From NCBI GenBank assembly GCA_021298315.1, contig JAJTFC010000045.1:1-64000 (forward strand): DNA of 64,000 nucleotides. Reading direction: 5' to 3'. The notes under the pieces were generated by a model. It saw only the letters and a list, made by a program, of their open reading frames with translations, was not told the DNA's origin and searched no databases. Positions 46,549 through 54,864 of this stretch are shown piece after piece. How positions within the stretch are numbered: position 1 is the first letter of the stretch; the number at the start of each line of letters is the position of its first letter. This stretch comes from Planctomycetaceae bacterium (GTDB taxonomy: Bacteria; Planctomycetota; Planctomycetia; Pirellulales; Pirellulaceae). Both the position numbers and the translations under genes were made by a program.

Positions 46549-46712
46549 TTACACCGTCAAATCGACATTTGATGAAGTTGCATTTCCTAGTATTCGGCAA
46601 TTGATAGCCGAGCAGCCAAAGCTGCCCGTTGAGTCGTCTCTCAAAGCGGAACGGCGCAAGCCGCCCGGTGAACCTTCACCGTACGGCTTGCGCCCAACCG
46701 CTTTCAAAAACC
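46549..46712. repeat. Dispersed intergenic palindromic repeat, copy B
   Basis: It starts just after the stop of the small basic protein. The first part (46552-46628: ACCGTCAAATCGACATTTGA, GAAGTTGCATTTCCT, GAGCAGCC, AAGCTGCCCG) is nearly identical to copy A at 25387-25468. The second part (46643-46704) is a long interrupted palindrome: AAAGCGG, GGCGCAAGCCG, GGTGAA, then TTCACC, CGGCTTGCGC, CCGCTTT. The same palindrome recurs inverted at 62931-62999. Confidence 0.8.
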
Positions 46713-46720
46713 CCTCCTAG

Positions 46721-46756
46721 AACGCCGTAGGCCCCGCTTGCGGCGTTTCTTTTTTT
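46721..46756 (+). terminator. Terminator before dapF
   Basis: AACGCCG (46721-46727) pairs with CGGCGTT (46741-46747), and a run of T follows (46747-46756). It closes the small-protein transcription unit. The remaining 240 bases to dapF contain two direct copies of GTGCTCGTGCTC (about 46771-46802) and no gene. Confidence 0.7.
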
Positions 46757-46996
46757 GGGTCTGGCTGCCTCGTGCTCGTGCTCAGTGAAACGGTGCTCGT
46801 GCTCGAAAGGAGTTTAGCACTCGCAATGATGCAATTGCTTAGGAGTGTCAACGTCAATGCGCGTAGCAACTCCCGGCATCCGAGCACGAGTTCGTCTAGG
46901 AATCTGAGCGCAATCTTATCATAATACCGACCGCCCGTCGGAACTCTCCGATGAGGTCTGACTTTCCAAACTACCATTCAATACAAAGGGCTTGCC

Positions 46997-47857
46997 GTGA
47001 AGGAACTAGCGTTCACGAAAATGCATGGGGCCGGGAATGATTATGTGTACATCGAAGGCTTCTCGCAGACACTGCCGAATGATCTAGAACGACTTGCAAT
47101 CGAACTATCGCACCGTCGCTTTGGAATTGGTGGCGACGGCGTGATCCTGATCCTTCCCTCGACCCAAGCGGACGCTCGCATGCGCATGTTCAACGCTGAC
47201 GGAAGCGAGTCGGAAATGTGTGGAAACGGGATCCGGTGTGTCGCCAAGTTCGTTCACGATTCGGGGATCGCTCGAAAGCCAAAACTATCGATTGAAACCG
47301 GTGCGGGAGTTCTCTCCTTGGATTTGAACGTACAGGACGGTAAGGTCAACCAAGTTACCGTCGACATGGGGGAACCGAGGTTGCTTGCAAGCCAGATTCC
47401 TACGACGCTCGGTAATCCCAATGAAGCGGTCGTCAACCACCGCTTAGACTACAAAGGCCATACGCTTTTTGGAACCTGCGTCTCGATGGGCAATCCCCAC
47501 TGCGTGATCTTCGTGCCTGAATTGACCGACGAACTGGTTTTGGGAATCGGTCCTTTGATTGAAAACGATGAGCGTTTTCCGAAACGCACCAACGTGGAGT
47601 TTGTCGAGATCCTTGCGAGAGGCGAAGTACGTCAGCGTACTTGGGAACGCGGATCTGGGGAGACTTGGGCTTGTGGTACTGGGGCCAGCGCCGTGTGCGT
47701 CGCGGGGGTTCTGACCGAAAGAACCGATCGCACCATCCTCAATCACCTTACCGGTGGCGACCTAACCCTGCGTTGGGACGAAATCACCAATCACGTATTC
47801 ATGACTGGGCCGGCAGTTGAAGTGTTCCAAGGAAGAGTGAAAATCGATTTCGCTTAA
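46997..47857 (+). CDS. dapF: Diaminopimelate epimerase
   Basis: 286 residues. The GTG start at 46997 has AAGGG upstream and gives the usual MKELAFTKMHGAGNDYVY. It interconverts LL- and meso-diaminopimelate for lysine and peptidoglycan synthesis. The two catalytic cysteines are Cys75 in SEMCGNGIRC and Cys226 in TWACGTGAS, each in its symmetric epimerase half. Length and pattern are normal. Planctomycete genomes retain this enzyme. It is followed after 7 bases by a DUF374 acyltransferase gene on the same strand, so the two are likely co-transcribed. Confidence 0.95.
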   Translation: MKELAFTKMHGAGNDYVYIEGFSQTLPNDLERLAIELSHRRFGIGGDGVILILPSTQADARMRMFNADGSESEMCGNGIRCVAKFVHDSGIARKPKLSIETGAGVLSLDLNVQDGKVNQVTVDMGEPRLLASQIPTTLGNPNEAVVNHRLDYKGHTLFGTCVSMGNPHCVIFVPELTDELVLGIGPLIENDERFPKRTNVEFVEILARGEVRQRTWERGSGETWACGTGASAVCVAGVLTERTDRTILNHLTGGDLTLRWDEITNHVFMTGPAVEVFQGRVKIDFA

Positions 47858-47864
47858 ACGCACA

Positions 47865-48455
47865 GTGAATCAGAACATCCTACGTCCAGCAGCTTTCCTT
47901 TTAGGGTTTTTGATCAAAGGATTGGTCAGAACCCTCGATGCTCGCGTGGCCGATTACTTAGACGATACCGATGTGACGACCGATCGATTCACGTCGCCGG
48001 CGATCTATATTTTTTGGCACGAAAATATACTCCTGCCATTCGTCACCCGAAGTCGCCATGGAATGACCCTTCTTGTAAGTCAGCATCGAGACGCGAATTG
48101 GCTTGATTGGATGGCGCAGGATTTTGCATACCATACCGTCCGTGGATCATCGACCAAAGGCGGACTCAAGGCGATCCTTCAGTACCGAAAGGAGCATCAA
48201 AACAGCAGTCTTGTCGTGACCCCCGATGGCCCCAAAGGCCCCCGCAGGGTTCTAGCTCCCGGTTGTATCCAGCTCAGTTCGCTGCTTCAAAATGGTATCG
48301 AAGAACACCGCTTGTGGGTCGAAAACGCTGTGCATCGACTTACCTACGAAGCCGAATGCTGGGCCCTTGATGGACTACCGCGAGAGCGTGAACGTTCGTT
48401 GCACGCGGCTTTGCAAGGTACCTGCGCAATCATCGGCAGCCTTGGTCTTGAATGA
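47865..48455 (+). CDS. DUF374 lysophospholipid acyltransferase-like protein
   Basis: 196 residues; GTG start 7 bases after dapF. The family core is visible: FWHENILLPFVTRSRHGMTLL (the HxxxN-like catalytic block, here WHENILLPF), ASQHRDANWL-like VSQHRDANWLDWM, then TVRGSSTKGGLKAIL and VTPDGPKGPRRVLAPG. DUF374 proteins resemble LPLAT acyltransferases and are thought to act in lipid A or related membrane lipid synthesis. One hydrophobic N-terminal segment suggests membrane association. The stop is 6 bases from the end of the convergent YHYH-PEBP gene. Confidence 0.86.
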   Translation: MNQNILRPAAFLLGFLIKGLVRTLDARVADYLDDTDVTTDRFTSPAIYIFWHENILLPFVTRSRHGMTLLVSQHRDANWLDWMAQDFAYHTVRGSSTKGGLKAILQYRKEHQNSSLVVTPDGPKGPRRVLAPGCIQLSSLLQNGIEEHRLWVENAVHRLTYEAECWALDGLPRERERSLHAALQGTCAIIGSLGLE

Positions 48456-48461
48456 CCCACT

Positions 48462-50294
48462 CTACTGCTTGGGGCGTTCATATTGGTAATCGAGCGTACC
48501 TTCGGCCAGTTTGCAATCCTTGATCGCTTCGAGCAATCGTTTGCGATCAACCTCTTTGGCAGGCAGATCGAGATTCTTCGATAGTGCATAAACAGTGATG
48601 TGGTAGGTTTTAACGCCAGGCCCTTTCGAGCACATCGGATCGTATTCGTTGCGTTTTTTGTCATTTAGCCCAAGCGTCCCTTCAGGCTTCTTGTTTTGTC
48701 CTATCCCAGTTGCAGTCGCTGGTACATTGTAAACGAGCCAATAAGACTTCTGTTGATCGGGAGCCTCATGCCATAGTGACACGGCGATCGACTTAGTTCC
48801 CTCAGGAAGATTTTCCCAAGCTACCGCAGGGGATTGTCCCGAACCATCGCAGGTGCAATCCTTCACGAGCATCCCTCGACCATCCAACGAACCGCTGGCA
48901 ACCTTGATCGTTCCCGCTTGAACTTTCGCACGATCAGACGTTGAATTATTCGGTTCTTTCGGTGGCTGAGCATCGCGTGGAGGTCGATTTTCGCGTGGAG
49001 GCTGACCATCGCGTGGTGGCCTGTCATTGCGTGGCGGAGGCTGAGCACCTGGGCCGCCACCCCGTCGACCGCCCCTATTTTGGTAGTTCTCCTTGGTCAA
49101 TTTGCCGTTGGGATCTTGAAACTCGAATGCGACCGCGCCATTGTCTTGCAGTTTATACCGCACGTAGCCTTTGCGTCCTGAGACCTCGTAGGTCAACTGA
49201 AAACTCTTCGGTGCGGTCTCTTCTAAACCTACGATTTTGGCTCCTCGCATGGGTGGTAAAGCGGGTCTTGGACTCTCGGCCCTAGGCTGAGGATCCACTT
49301 GGCCATCGCGCTCGACAACCTGACCGTAGAATCCACCATTGATGTAAGGGTACTTCTTAGTGGCGTGATAATGGTAATTTCCCTGCTGATCCTTGTGACC
49401 ATTCATCCAATCCAAGGGTTGGTTGTCTTGCGCATCTTGATAACCGTAAATGGGATATCCATCGAGGGCATAAGCTATCGGCTTGCCTTTACCAACAATA
49501 GGTTCCAGATGGATCGGAGCTATATGATAGTGGTAGTCATCGGCTCGACCGCAGTGGCCCCCCCACTGATCGAGTTCCCCTGCCAGAAGCGTATCGGTCT
49601 TGCCATCGTTCTTGATTGGATTGAAAATCGGAACACCGTTGACCGCAAGAGCGATGGCACCTTGGAAAAAATTATCTTTGGCCGACATCGGCTTTTGAGC
49701 CGGTTTGGGATGCAAGGGAATACGCCACGCATTGCGGCCTGTGTAAGCTTGAGGCAAGGGGACTTGTTGCTGCCAAGCGGTGATGCCAACCATCATCTGA
49801 TGGTCAGGAATACCGTTGGATTCGACATAGAAAAAGTCGCTATCCCATCTGAGTCCAAGCGTCTTTTCGAAGGGCTTAAAATGTTCATGCATCGCTGGAG
49901 CATCCTCGGCTGCGAAAAATTCCGCAGTTGGATCCAGGACCGGTTCTACTTCGATTTTCACGAAGCGGACGGATTTGCTCTCGTTGATCTTTCGAATGTC
50001 TTCCAGTCGGTCGGTGATCCATTTGCTATCGGCTTGGATCAGATCCGCTCGTGGAACCTCCAACACCTTTCCGCCACCGGTCTCAAACTTGGAAATGCTC
50101 TCGTCGGCAGAAAGGAAACTACCGTGGAAGTGCCGACCGGTCTTTGCGATCGTCCATGTCGACTTGCTTGGAGCGACCGAGCCAGACGGACCGTGTCCTC
50201 CTTCATGTGCAGCACCGTAACCTGCGAACATGACGCAGCCAGCAAGCGCAGCGACTAAAAAAGCTGAGGTTTTAGCGTTTCTTGTTCTCATCAT
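48462..50294 (-). CDS. Secreted YHYH-domain and PEBP-domain fusion protein
   Basis: 610 residues with a signal peptide (AFLVAALAGCVMFAGYGAAH, followed by a His-rich GGHGP). Residues about 140-330 form a YHYH domain: DQWGGHCGRADDYHYHIAPIH, then YALDGYPIYGYQDA and QGNYHYHATKKYPYING. A disordered Arg/Pro linker (RPPRDGQPPRENRPPRDAQP) joins it to a C-terminal PEBP (YbhB/YbcL) domain of about 140 residues: LVKDCTCDGSGQSPAVAWEN, then YWLVYNVPATATGIG and VKTYHITVYALS. The function of the YHYH domain is unknown; PEBP proteins bind small organic ligands. The last gene of the minus-strand operon that starts at the sigma factor, 43 bases after the sulfatase. Confidence 0.85.
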   Translation of the reverse strand: MMRTRNAKTSAFLVAALAGCVMFAGYGAAHEGGHGPSGSVAPSKSTWTIAKTGRHFHGSFLSADESISKFETGGGKVLEVPRADLIQADSKWITDRLEDIRKINESKSVRFVKIEVEPVLDPTAEFFAAEDAPAMHEHFKPFEKTLGLRWDSDFFYVESNGIPDHQMMVGITAWQQQVPLPQAYTGRNAWRIPLHPKPAQKPMSAKDNFFQGAIALAVNGVPIFNPIKNDGKTDTLLAGELDQWGGHCGRADDYHYHIAPIHLEPIVGKGKPIAYALDGYPIYGYQDAQDNQPLDWMNGHKDQQGNYHYHATKKYPYINGGFYGQVVERDGQVDPQPRAESPRPALPPMRGAKIVGLEETAPKSFQLTYEVSGRKGYVRYKLQDNGAVAFEFQDPNGKLTKENYQNRGGRRGGGPGAQPPPRNDRPPRDGQPPRENRPPRDAQPPKEPNNSTSDRAKVQAGTIKVASGSLDGRGMLVKDCTCDGSGQSPAVAWENLPEGTKSIAVSLWHEAPDQQKSYWLVYNVPATATGIGQNKKPEGTLGLNDKKRNEYDPMCSKGPGVKTYHITVYALSKNLDLPAKEVDRKRLLEAIKDCKLAEGTLDYQYERPKQ

Positions 50295-50337
50295 TCCTAC
50301 TCTTCGTATGGGTTTAGAGTCGATCGTGTTTTAGGGA

Positions 50338-51768
50338 TTAAAAAGCACCCGGCTTCGCAGGAGCCTTGTTGTTCTTCCCACCTCGTTTGCGCGGTTCGGG
50401 TGGGTTGTTGGGATTGAAATCGGGGTTTTTCGTTGGGAATTGCGCATTGACTTGGGCCAGATACTTTTCGAGCCGTTGATGCAAATCCTGAGCTTGGGAA
50501 GTCGCTTGATTGGCCAAATTTTTGCGTTCGCTCAAATCGTCTTTGAGGTTGTAGAGTTCCTCTCTTCCATCTTCGTAGAAGTGGATTAGCTTCCAATCGC
50601 CAACACGAATCGAGGATTGCGGACCACCTTCACCTTGGTAATGGGGAAAGTGAAATACAAGTCCCTCGTTGGGTCTCTGCACGCTCCCGTTTCCACCGTT
50701 GCTTACGATCTCGGCGATGCTTCCTCCTTCGATGCGAGCGGGAAGTTTCGAGCGATCGATTCGAGACCATTGGCAGAAGGTTGGGAATAAATCATAGCCG
50801 ACAATCGGAGTATGACTCCACGAGTTGGCCTCAACGCCTGGCCCTGCGATGATAAACGGGATTCGAATTCCTCCTTCCCAAACCCCACCTTTGCCACCGT
50901 GCAGTCCGGAACGTCTTCCACCAGCTTGGCCGCCACCACCTCCGCCTCCCGAACCGTTATCGGACATATAAATGATGATGGTGTTCTTGGCTAATCCGAG
51001 CCGATCAATCGAATCGATGACTTTGCCTACTCCGGTATCGAGATCTTCGGTGATAGCGGCCGTGGTGATTCGTTTTTCGTTCTCTCCAGACATCTTGGCT
51101 TGATATTTGGCAAGCGTAGCCTTATTGGCGTTCTCGCTTGCATGAAGTGCATTCCAAGAAAGCTGGATATAAAAAGGCTTACCTGCTTTCATGCTCTTTT
51201 GCATGAACTCCTCAGCCCTCTGGGCCATGCCGAAGATGTCGACTGGATTGGGATCCTGAAACTTGAAGGCTTGTTCGTTGCCTGTATCCCCATCGTGCTC
51301 GTCGTAACCATGTTCACCGGGGCCACCTCCACTGATGTGCCACTTTCCATAATGGGCCGTCGCGTAACCGGCACCTCGAAGCATCTCACCGATGGTGGTC
51401 TCCGAAGCAGCGATGCTTTTGATGAGCCTAGGTTCAATGAGTTTCTGCCCTGTTTCTGCAGGTGCCGCTTTGGTCCAGTGCAACTGCGCAGGACTCTTGC
51501 CGGTTTGCAAACTAATCCTCGTCGGTGAGCATACCGGGGCAGGGCAATAAGCGTTTGAGAAACGCATGCCTCGAGCAGCGAGGCGTTCAAGGTTCGGAGT
51601 GTAAAAGAGCTGTCCTTTGGAAGCTGGGACTTCTGGATGCATAGGAACCGATAAGCCATCCCAGCCCTGATCGTCCGAGAGCATCAGTACGATGTTGGGT
51701 CTCTCGTCGGCTCGAATCCGTCCACAACAAAGCAGAGCGAGGAAGAGTATGGAAAGAATTCGGCGCAT
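50338..51768 (-). CDS. Secreted sulfatase
   Basis: 476 residues from the ATG at 51768 (an alternative ATG at 51777 adds three). A signal peptide is followed by DERPNIVLMLSDDQGW. The formylglycine motif CSPTR at residues 80-84 marks a type I sulfatase needing activation of Cys80. Asp32 and Asp33 and the HYGKWHISGGG stretch are metal and sulfate ligands, and the C-terminal part has the usual YDLFPTFC. It probably removes sulfate from a polysaccharide, as is common in marine planctomycetes. It sits in the operon after the phosphoesterase remnant (31 bases). Substrate unknown. Confidence 0.93.
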   Translation of the reverse strand: MRRILSILFLALLCCGRIRADERPNIVLMLSDDQGWDGLSVPMHPEVPASKGQLFYTPNLERLAARGMRFSNAYCPAPVCSPTRISLQTGKSPAQLHWTKAAPAETGQKLIEPRLIKSIAASETTIGEMLRGAGYATAHYGKWHISGGGPGEHGYDEHDGDTGNEQAFKFQDPNPVDIFGMAQRAEEFMQKSMKAGKPFYIQLSWNALHASENANKATLAKYQAKMSGENEKRITTAAITEDLDTGVGKVIDSIDRLGLAKNTIIIYMSDNGSGGGGGGGQAGGRRSGLHGGKGGVWEGGIRIPFIIAGPGVEANSWSHTPIVGYDLFPTFCQWSRIDRSKLPARIEGGSIAEIVSNGGNGSVQRPNEGLVFHFPHYQGEGGPQSSIRVGDWKLIHFYEDGREELYNLKDDLSERKNLANQATSQAQDLHQRLEKYLAQVNAQFPTKNPDFNPNNPPEPRKRGGKNNKAPAKPGAF

Positions 51769-51799
51769 AGATAACATACCTTCGACTGGGTGTTGCATA

Positions 51800-52318
51800 C
51801 TACTTCGGATGAACTTCGTAGGTGTAGCTGACCTCGCCATTGCGTCGACGAGCGTCTTCGTCTTTGGGCAAGTAAGAGCGAACGTAGTCGACTCGGCTTT
51901 GCTCCGGAGAAACTCGGATGCGAATATGTCCGGAACTCGGCTGAATCTCACCGCTAAGGTATCCATACTCGGCTGCGGTGCGAGTGTTCCCAAGTCGGGA
52001 GTGGCTTGGCTGAGGAACTTCCTGATAAACGATTCCGTCAAGATCCTGCTTGGCAAAAATGTGATCATGACCATGGAATACGATTTGGACTCCGTGATCG
52101 ATAAGCAATTGATGAATCGGTTTTTCCCAACCTGGTCGGTATTTATCGAATTCATATTTGCCATCAGCACTCTTTCGGTTTGGATTGTTGTTGGGGTTTG
52201 GCTTATCGTTTCTACGAGGTTTCGCCGGATCCTGCGCGAGCAATAAGGATGAAAAGCAGATGGCTGCGATTGAAAACACGACCGGTCGCATCCGGGATCT
52301 TTTTAAAATCTTGAACAT
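51800..52318 (-). pseudogene. Metallophosphoesterase remnant: signal peptide joined to C-terminal catalytic half
   Basis: 172 codons. The start region is a signal peptide (VFSIAAICFSSLLLAQDP), then a Pro/Asn-rich linker, then a segment that matches the C-terminal part of calcineurin-like phosphoesterases: IHQLLIDHGVQIVFHGHDHIFAKQ with the GHDH metal motif, YGYLSGEIQPSSGHIRIRV and VDYVRSYLPKDEDA. The N-terminal motifs (DxH, GDxxD, GNHD/E) that complete the metal site are absent, and there is no room for them. It could be an internal deletion product fused in frame to its own leader. If translated, it is unlikely to be an active phosphatase. Same operon as sulfatase. Confidence 0.65.
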
Positions 52319-52378
52319 GCCCGCAGGACTCCAGAAAATCGAATCGGTGTTTGGCGAAAACCAACAGAAAAGAAAAAC

Positions 52379-53173
52379 CTACTTAGGGGGGCCGCGCCTG
52401 TCACCTCGCGGTGGTTGCTCAGGAACGACGTTGTTGAGATTGGTAAAGTCCATGCGTTCTTTTCCGTCGGGTGCTGCATCGACGCGTTTGCGGAACAGCA
52501 CCAGATTATCGAGCTTAACGTCATCCGACCAAATGAACTTGGCTCCTTGGAAATCGTTGTCGTAGTAGGGTTGCTTTGGTTTAACCTCTTCTTCACTGTA
52601 TTCTTTGGCTTTTGGCCACGAACTATCGTCATAGTCGACCGCGAACCAATTCTCTGGCAAAGGTGAATTCTCGACGCGTGGATTCTTGGTGTCCCCACCG
52701 ACCGGTCCTGTCGAGAAGGCTTTGGCTTTCCAAGTTGCATCGGTGATGGTTCCGTCTGCAAACTTAAGGATAAATCCTCCATCACCGATGTTGGTGTTGG
52801 CATACTCCATTCCAGTTTTGGGATCTGCGTTGTCGCGTGCCATCACTGCGATCGTCATCGGATAACTCGGGAGCAAATCCACGCTGATGACGTTATGGGG
52901 AATGAATTTGATCGAGTCGACGACGGTCACTTCGCCATTGATGTAAAGCATGAACCAATTGTCGGCATAAATATTCGCACGAATCGTATCTGCCATCGAA
53001 GGCTTTCGAATTTTACCCGTCGGCTTTGGTTTATTCGGATCCTGCGCGATCGAAGACAGGACCAACGATGCGACGAACCAAGTTGCCAGCAATAGGACAA
53101 GCGAAACACCTGCCAGTAGGGGGCGCCTGCGCTGGTATTGCAGGCCAGTCATCCAAATCGATTTGCTAGTCAT
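52379..53173 (-). CDS. Secreted protein of unknown function in sigma-factor operon
   Basis: 264 residues; the ATG overlaps the stop of the anti-sigma gene (ATGA, 53170-53173). A signal anchor/peptide occupies residues about 19-42 (LLAGVSLVLLLATWFVASLV), then a TIRANIYADNWFMLYINGEV module. A later WFAVDYDDSSWPKAKEY with IWSDDVKLDNLVLFRKRV resembles the carbohydrate-binding beta-sandwich (galactose-binding-like) seen in planctomycete secreted proteins. C-terminus is Pro/Arg-rich (PPRGDRRGPPK). No enzyme motif. The neighbours suggest handling of an extracellular polymer, which is inference. Confidence 0.7.
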   Translation of the reverse strand: MTSKSIWMTGLQYQRRRPLLAGVSLVLLLATWFVASLVLSSIAQDPNKPKPTGKIRKPSMADTIRANIYADNWFMLYINGEVTVVDSIKFIPHNVISVDLLPSYPMTIAVMARDNADPKTGMEYANTNIGDGGFILKFADGTITDATWKAKAFSTGPVGGDTKNPRVENSPLPENWFAVDYDDSSWPKAKEYSEEEVKPKQPYYDNDFQGAKFIWSDDVKLDNLVLFRKRVDAAPDGKERMDFTNLNNVVPEQPPRGDRRGPPK

Positions 53174-54168
53174 TTCTGCTCGGTATCCTCATCGATAACG
53201 TCTTGATCAGAAGGGTGGTGATAAGCGTGGCTAAAAAAGTTATCCGGTAACGAAAGCTCATCCAGGAGAATCAATCGGACCGTGAGTCTTTCAGGACCGT
53301 AAGGCATTTCGACGAATCGAAATTGCGCGATTCGACCACTTTGCTTGCCGTATTGGATCTCGATTCGTTTTGGCCCCCGCTCGCCTGATTTTTTGGTGGC
53401 GATAAGCATCGCTTCTTGCTCCTCGAACTGCTCGTTCGATGCGGCCGCTACAATCTGAACCGCATAAGCCTTTTGAATCCGCTCTAAGCCTTGCGATAGA
53501 TTCCCAAGCGGAATCGAGTGCTCATGACCTGGCAGGTCTCGATTGAATCGCTGAGTGTCACTGCTGATACGCACCGGGCCACTCGGAGCGATTGCCCAGC
53601 CGATTTGACCGTCACTCCCTGTGACAAACCGCAAGGCATCATCGACGAACCGCATCAGAACGAATTGATCCAACCCGCGTACGTAGAGTTTTGCACCCTC
53701 GAGAGTCGGCTTGGGCGGGCGTGTGCGATCGTACTTGTCCATTTGCTTTTTGCTAGGCAACACCACCTGCTCGACATCGATACGGTAGAGCCTATCCCCC
53801 TTAGAAAGAGATTTGAGCATCCTGCTAAACTCTTCAGAGGCACTGAGTTGATTGCGGTTCGACAGCAGAAATAAACCCATCAGCAAAAGGATCGATGTCG
53901 CCAGGACGACTACGACCGACCGCCATCGAATGGCCCCCTTTGAAAAACCAACTTGCGATTCAGCAAGGCTTACCGATTCGTTTTTGGGACCCTCATTTAC
54001 AACCTTACCCAATGCATGACGGAGGCTTTCGTCAAGCAATGTAGCTTGGACAAACTCCTGCCGTAACTCATTGGAGTCTTTCAAGCTATGCTCGAATACC
54101 TGAAGCTCAGTTTCGGTGATTTGGCCATCGAGGTAACGATGGATAAGCTCAAGATCATTAGGATTCAC
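53170..54168 (-). CDS. Membrane anti-sigma factor
   Basis: 332 residues from the GTG at 54168, which overlaps the stop of the sigma gene (GTGA). The N-terminal 60 residues are helical (LELIHRYLDGQITETELQVF, then SLKDSNELRQEFVQATLLDE), like the cytoplasmic anti-sigma domain of FecR-type/planctomycete regulators. A single transmembrane segment follows near residues 95-115 (VVVVLATSILLLMGLFLLS). The large outer domain (residues about 125-332) has beta-rich LYVRGLDQFVLMRFVDD and DRLYRIDVEQVVLPS parts and may sense a periplasmic signal. No HxxxCxxC zinc motif is visible. It would hold the sigma factor at the membrane until a signal arrives. Confidence 0.78.
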   Translation of the reverse strand: MNPNDLELIHRYLDGQITETELQVFEHSLKDSNELRQEFVQATLLDESLRHALGKVVNEGPKNESVSLAESQVGFSKGAIRWRSVVVVLATSILLLMGLFLLSNRNQLSASEEFSRMLKSLSKGDRLYRIDVEQVVLPSKKQMDKYDRTRPPKPTLEGAKLYVRGLDQFVLMRFVDDALRFVTGSDGQIGWAIAPSGPVRISSDTQRFNRDLPGHEHSIPLGNLSQGLERIQKAYAVQIVAAASNEQFEEQEAMLIATKKSGERGPKRIEIQYGKQSGRIAQFRFVEMPYGPERLTVRLILLDELSLPDNFFSHAYHHPSDQDVIDEDTEQK

Positions 54169-54692
54169 AGCGAGCCTCCATCGAGTTGAACATGCCTCTG
54201 AATGCAATCTTTGAGCTGCTCGCGGATCCGCTGAAGAGCTTTGGCTACACCGTTGGGCGACCCGCCGAGCCACTGAGCGATCTGAGCCGGCTTTTGGTTC
54301 TCACTGTAACGAGCCTGGCACAACTCCTTAGCCCTCGCATCGAGCTTATCTACACAAGTTTGCAGATGCTCCAAACGGTGCAATTCGGATGTTGATATCT
54401 TTGAGAAGTCCTCGGAAAGCAGATCGATGATCGAATCGGAGAAACGTAGGCGATCTCGGTGCAGGGTTCGAAAGTACAGGCGGACTTGATTGCGTGCGAC
54501 ACCAATGGCCCAGGCTGCAAAAGGCTGCGAAGGGTCGTAACGGTCAAAGGACTCCAAGACCGCGATGGCGATGTCCTGCATCAGGTCATCGCGCGCTCAG
54601 TAATCGCGAACCATCGCACTGACAAAGCTCGAAACGAGCGGCTGAGCGATCGTCCATTGCCTCATTGCGTTTTTCATCGATTCGTCGACCAC
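54165..54692 (-). pseudogene. ECF-type sigma-70 factor gene interrupted by an in-frame TGA
   Basis: The SD-supported start is the GTG at 54692 (GGGAG eight bases upstream). The encoded residues read as a planctomycete ECF sigma factor: MRQWTIAQPLVSSFVSAMVRDY, then a TGA at 54597-54599, then in the same frame ARDDLMQDIAIAVLESFDRYD, PFAAWAIGVARNQVRLYFR (region 2) and QKPAQIAQWLGGSPNGVAKALQRIREQ (region 4 helix-turn-helix). An Arg is expected where the TGA lies (CGA to TGA would explain it). Without readthrough the downstream ATG at 54581 gives a 138-residue product missing the first part of region 2. Its stop overlaps the anti-sigma start. Total would be 175 residues. Confidence 0.8.
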
Positions 54693-54729
54693 AGCTTGCG
54701 CTCCCGCGTCCCGGCCAGCTCAAATCAAG

Positions 54730-54758
54730 TCGGAGTCCAATCTCATACGACTCCGACC
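54730..54758. promoter_or_regulatory. Perfect inverted repeat between scpB and the sigma gene
   Basis: GTCGGAGTC (54730-54738) and GACTCCGAC (54750-54758) form a perfect 9-bp inverted repeat with an 11-base spacer, 37 bases upstream of the sigma gene start. It could be an operator for the operon or a terminator for scpB; the tail after it on the minus strand (TTGATTT) is only weakly T-rich. Confidence 0.4.
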
Positions 54759-54864
54759 CCGAAAATCCTTACCTGCTATTTGTCTTTAACCCAGGATGGG
54801 AGATTATGACTTGCAAAGCATCAAAATTCCGCAGGATTTTTTCCTGAAGGGAGCTCAGTCAAGC

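Noticed and set aside
46771-46802. GTGCTCGTGCTC direct repeats as regulatory iterons
   Set aside because: Only two copies with irregular spacing, next to a terminator; no replication gene nearby.
49299-50258. 319-codon plus-strand frame inside the YHYH-PEBP gene
   Set aside because: Antisense shadow; no ribosome binding site and the reverse strand carries both domains.
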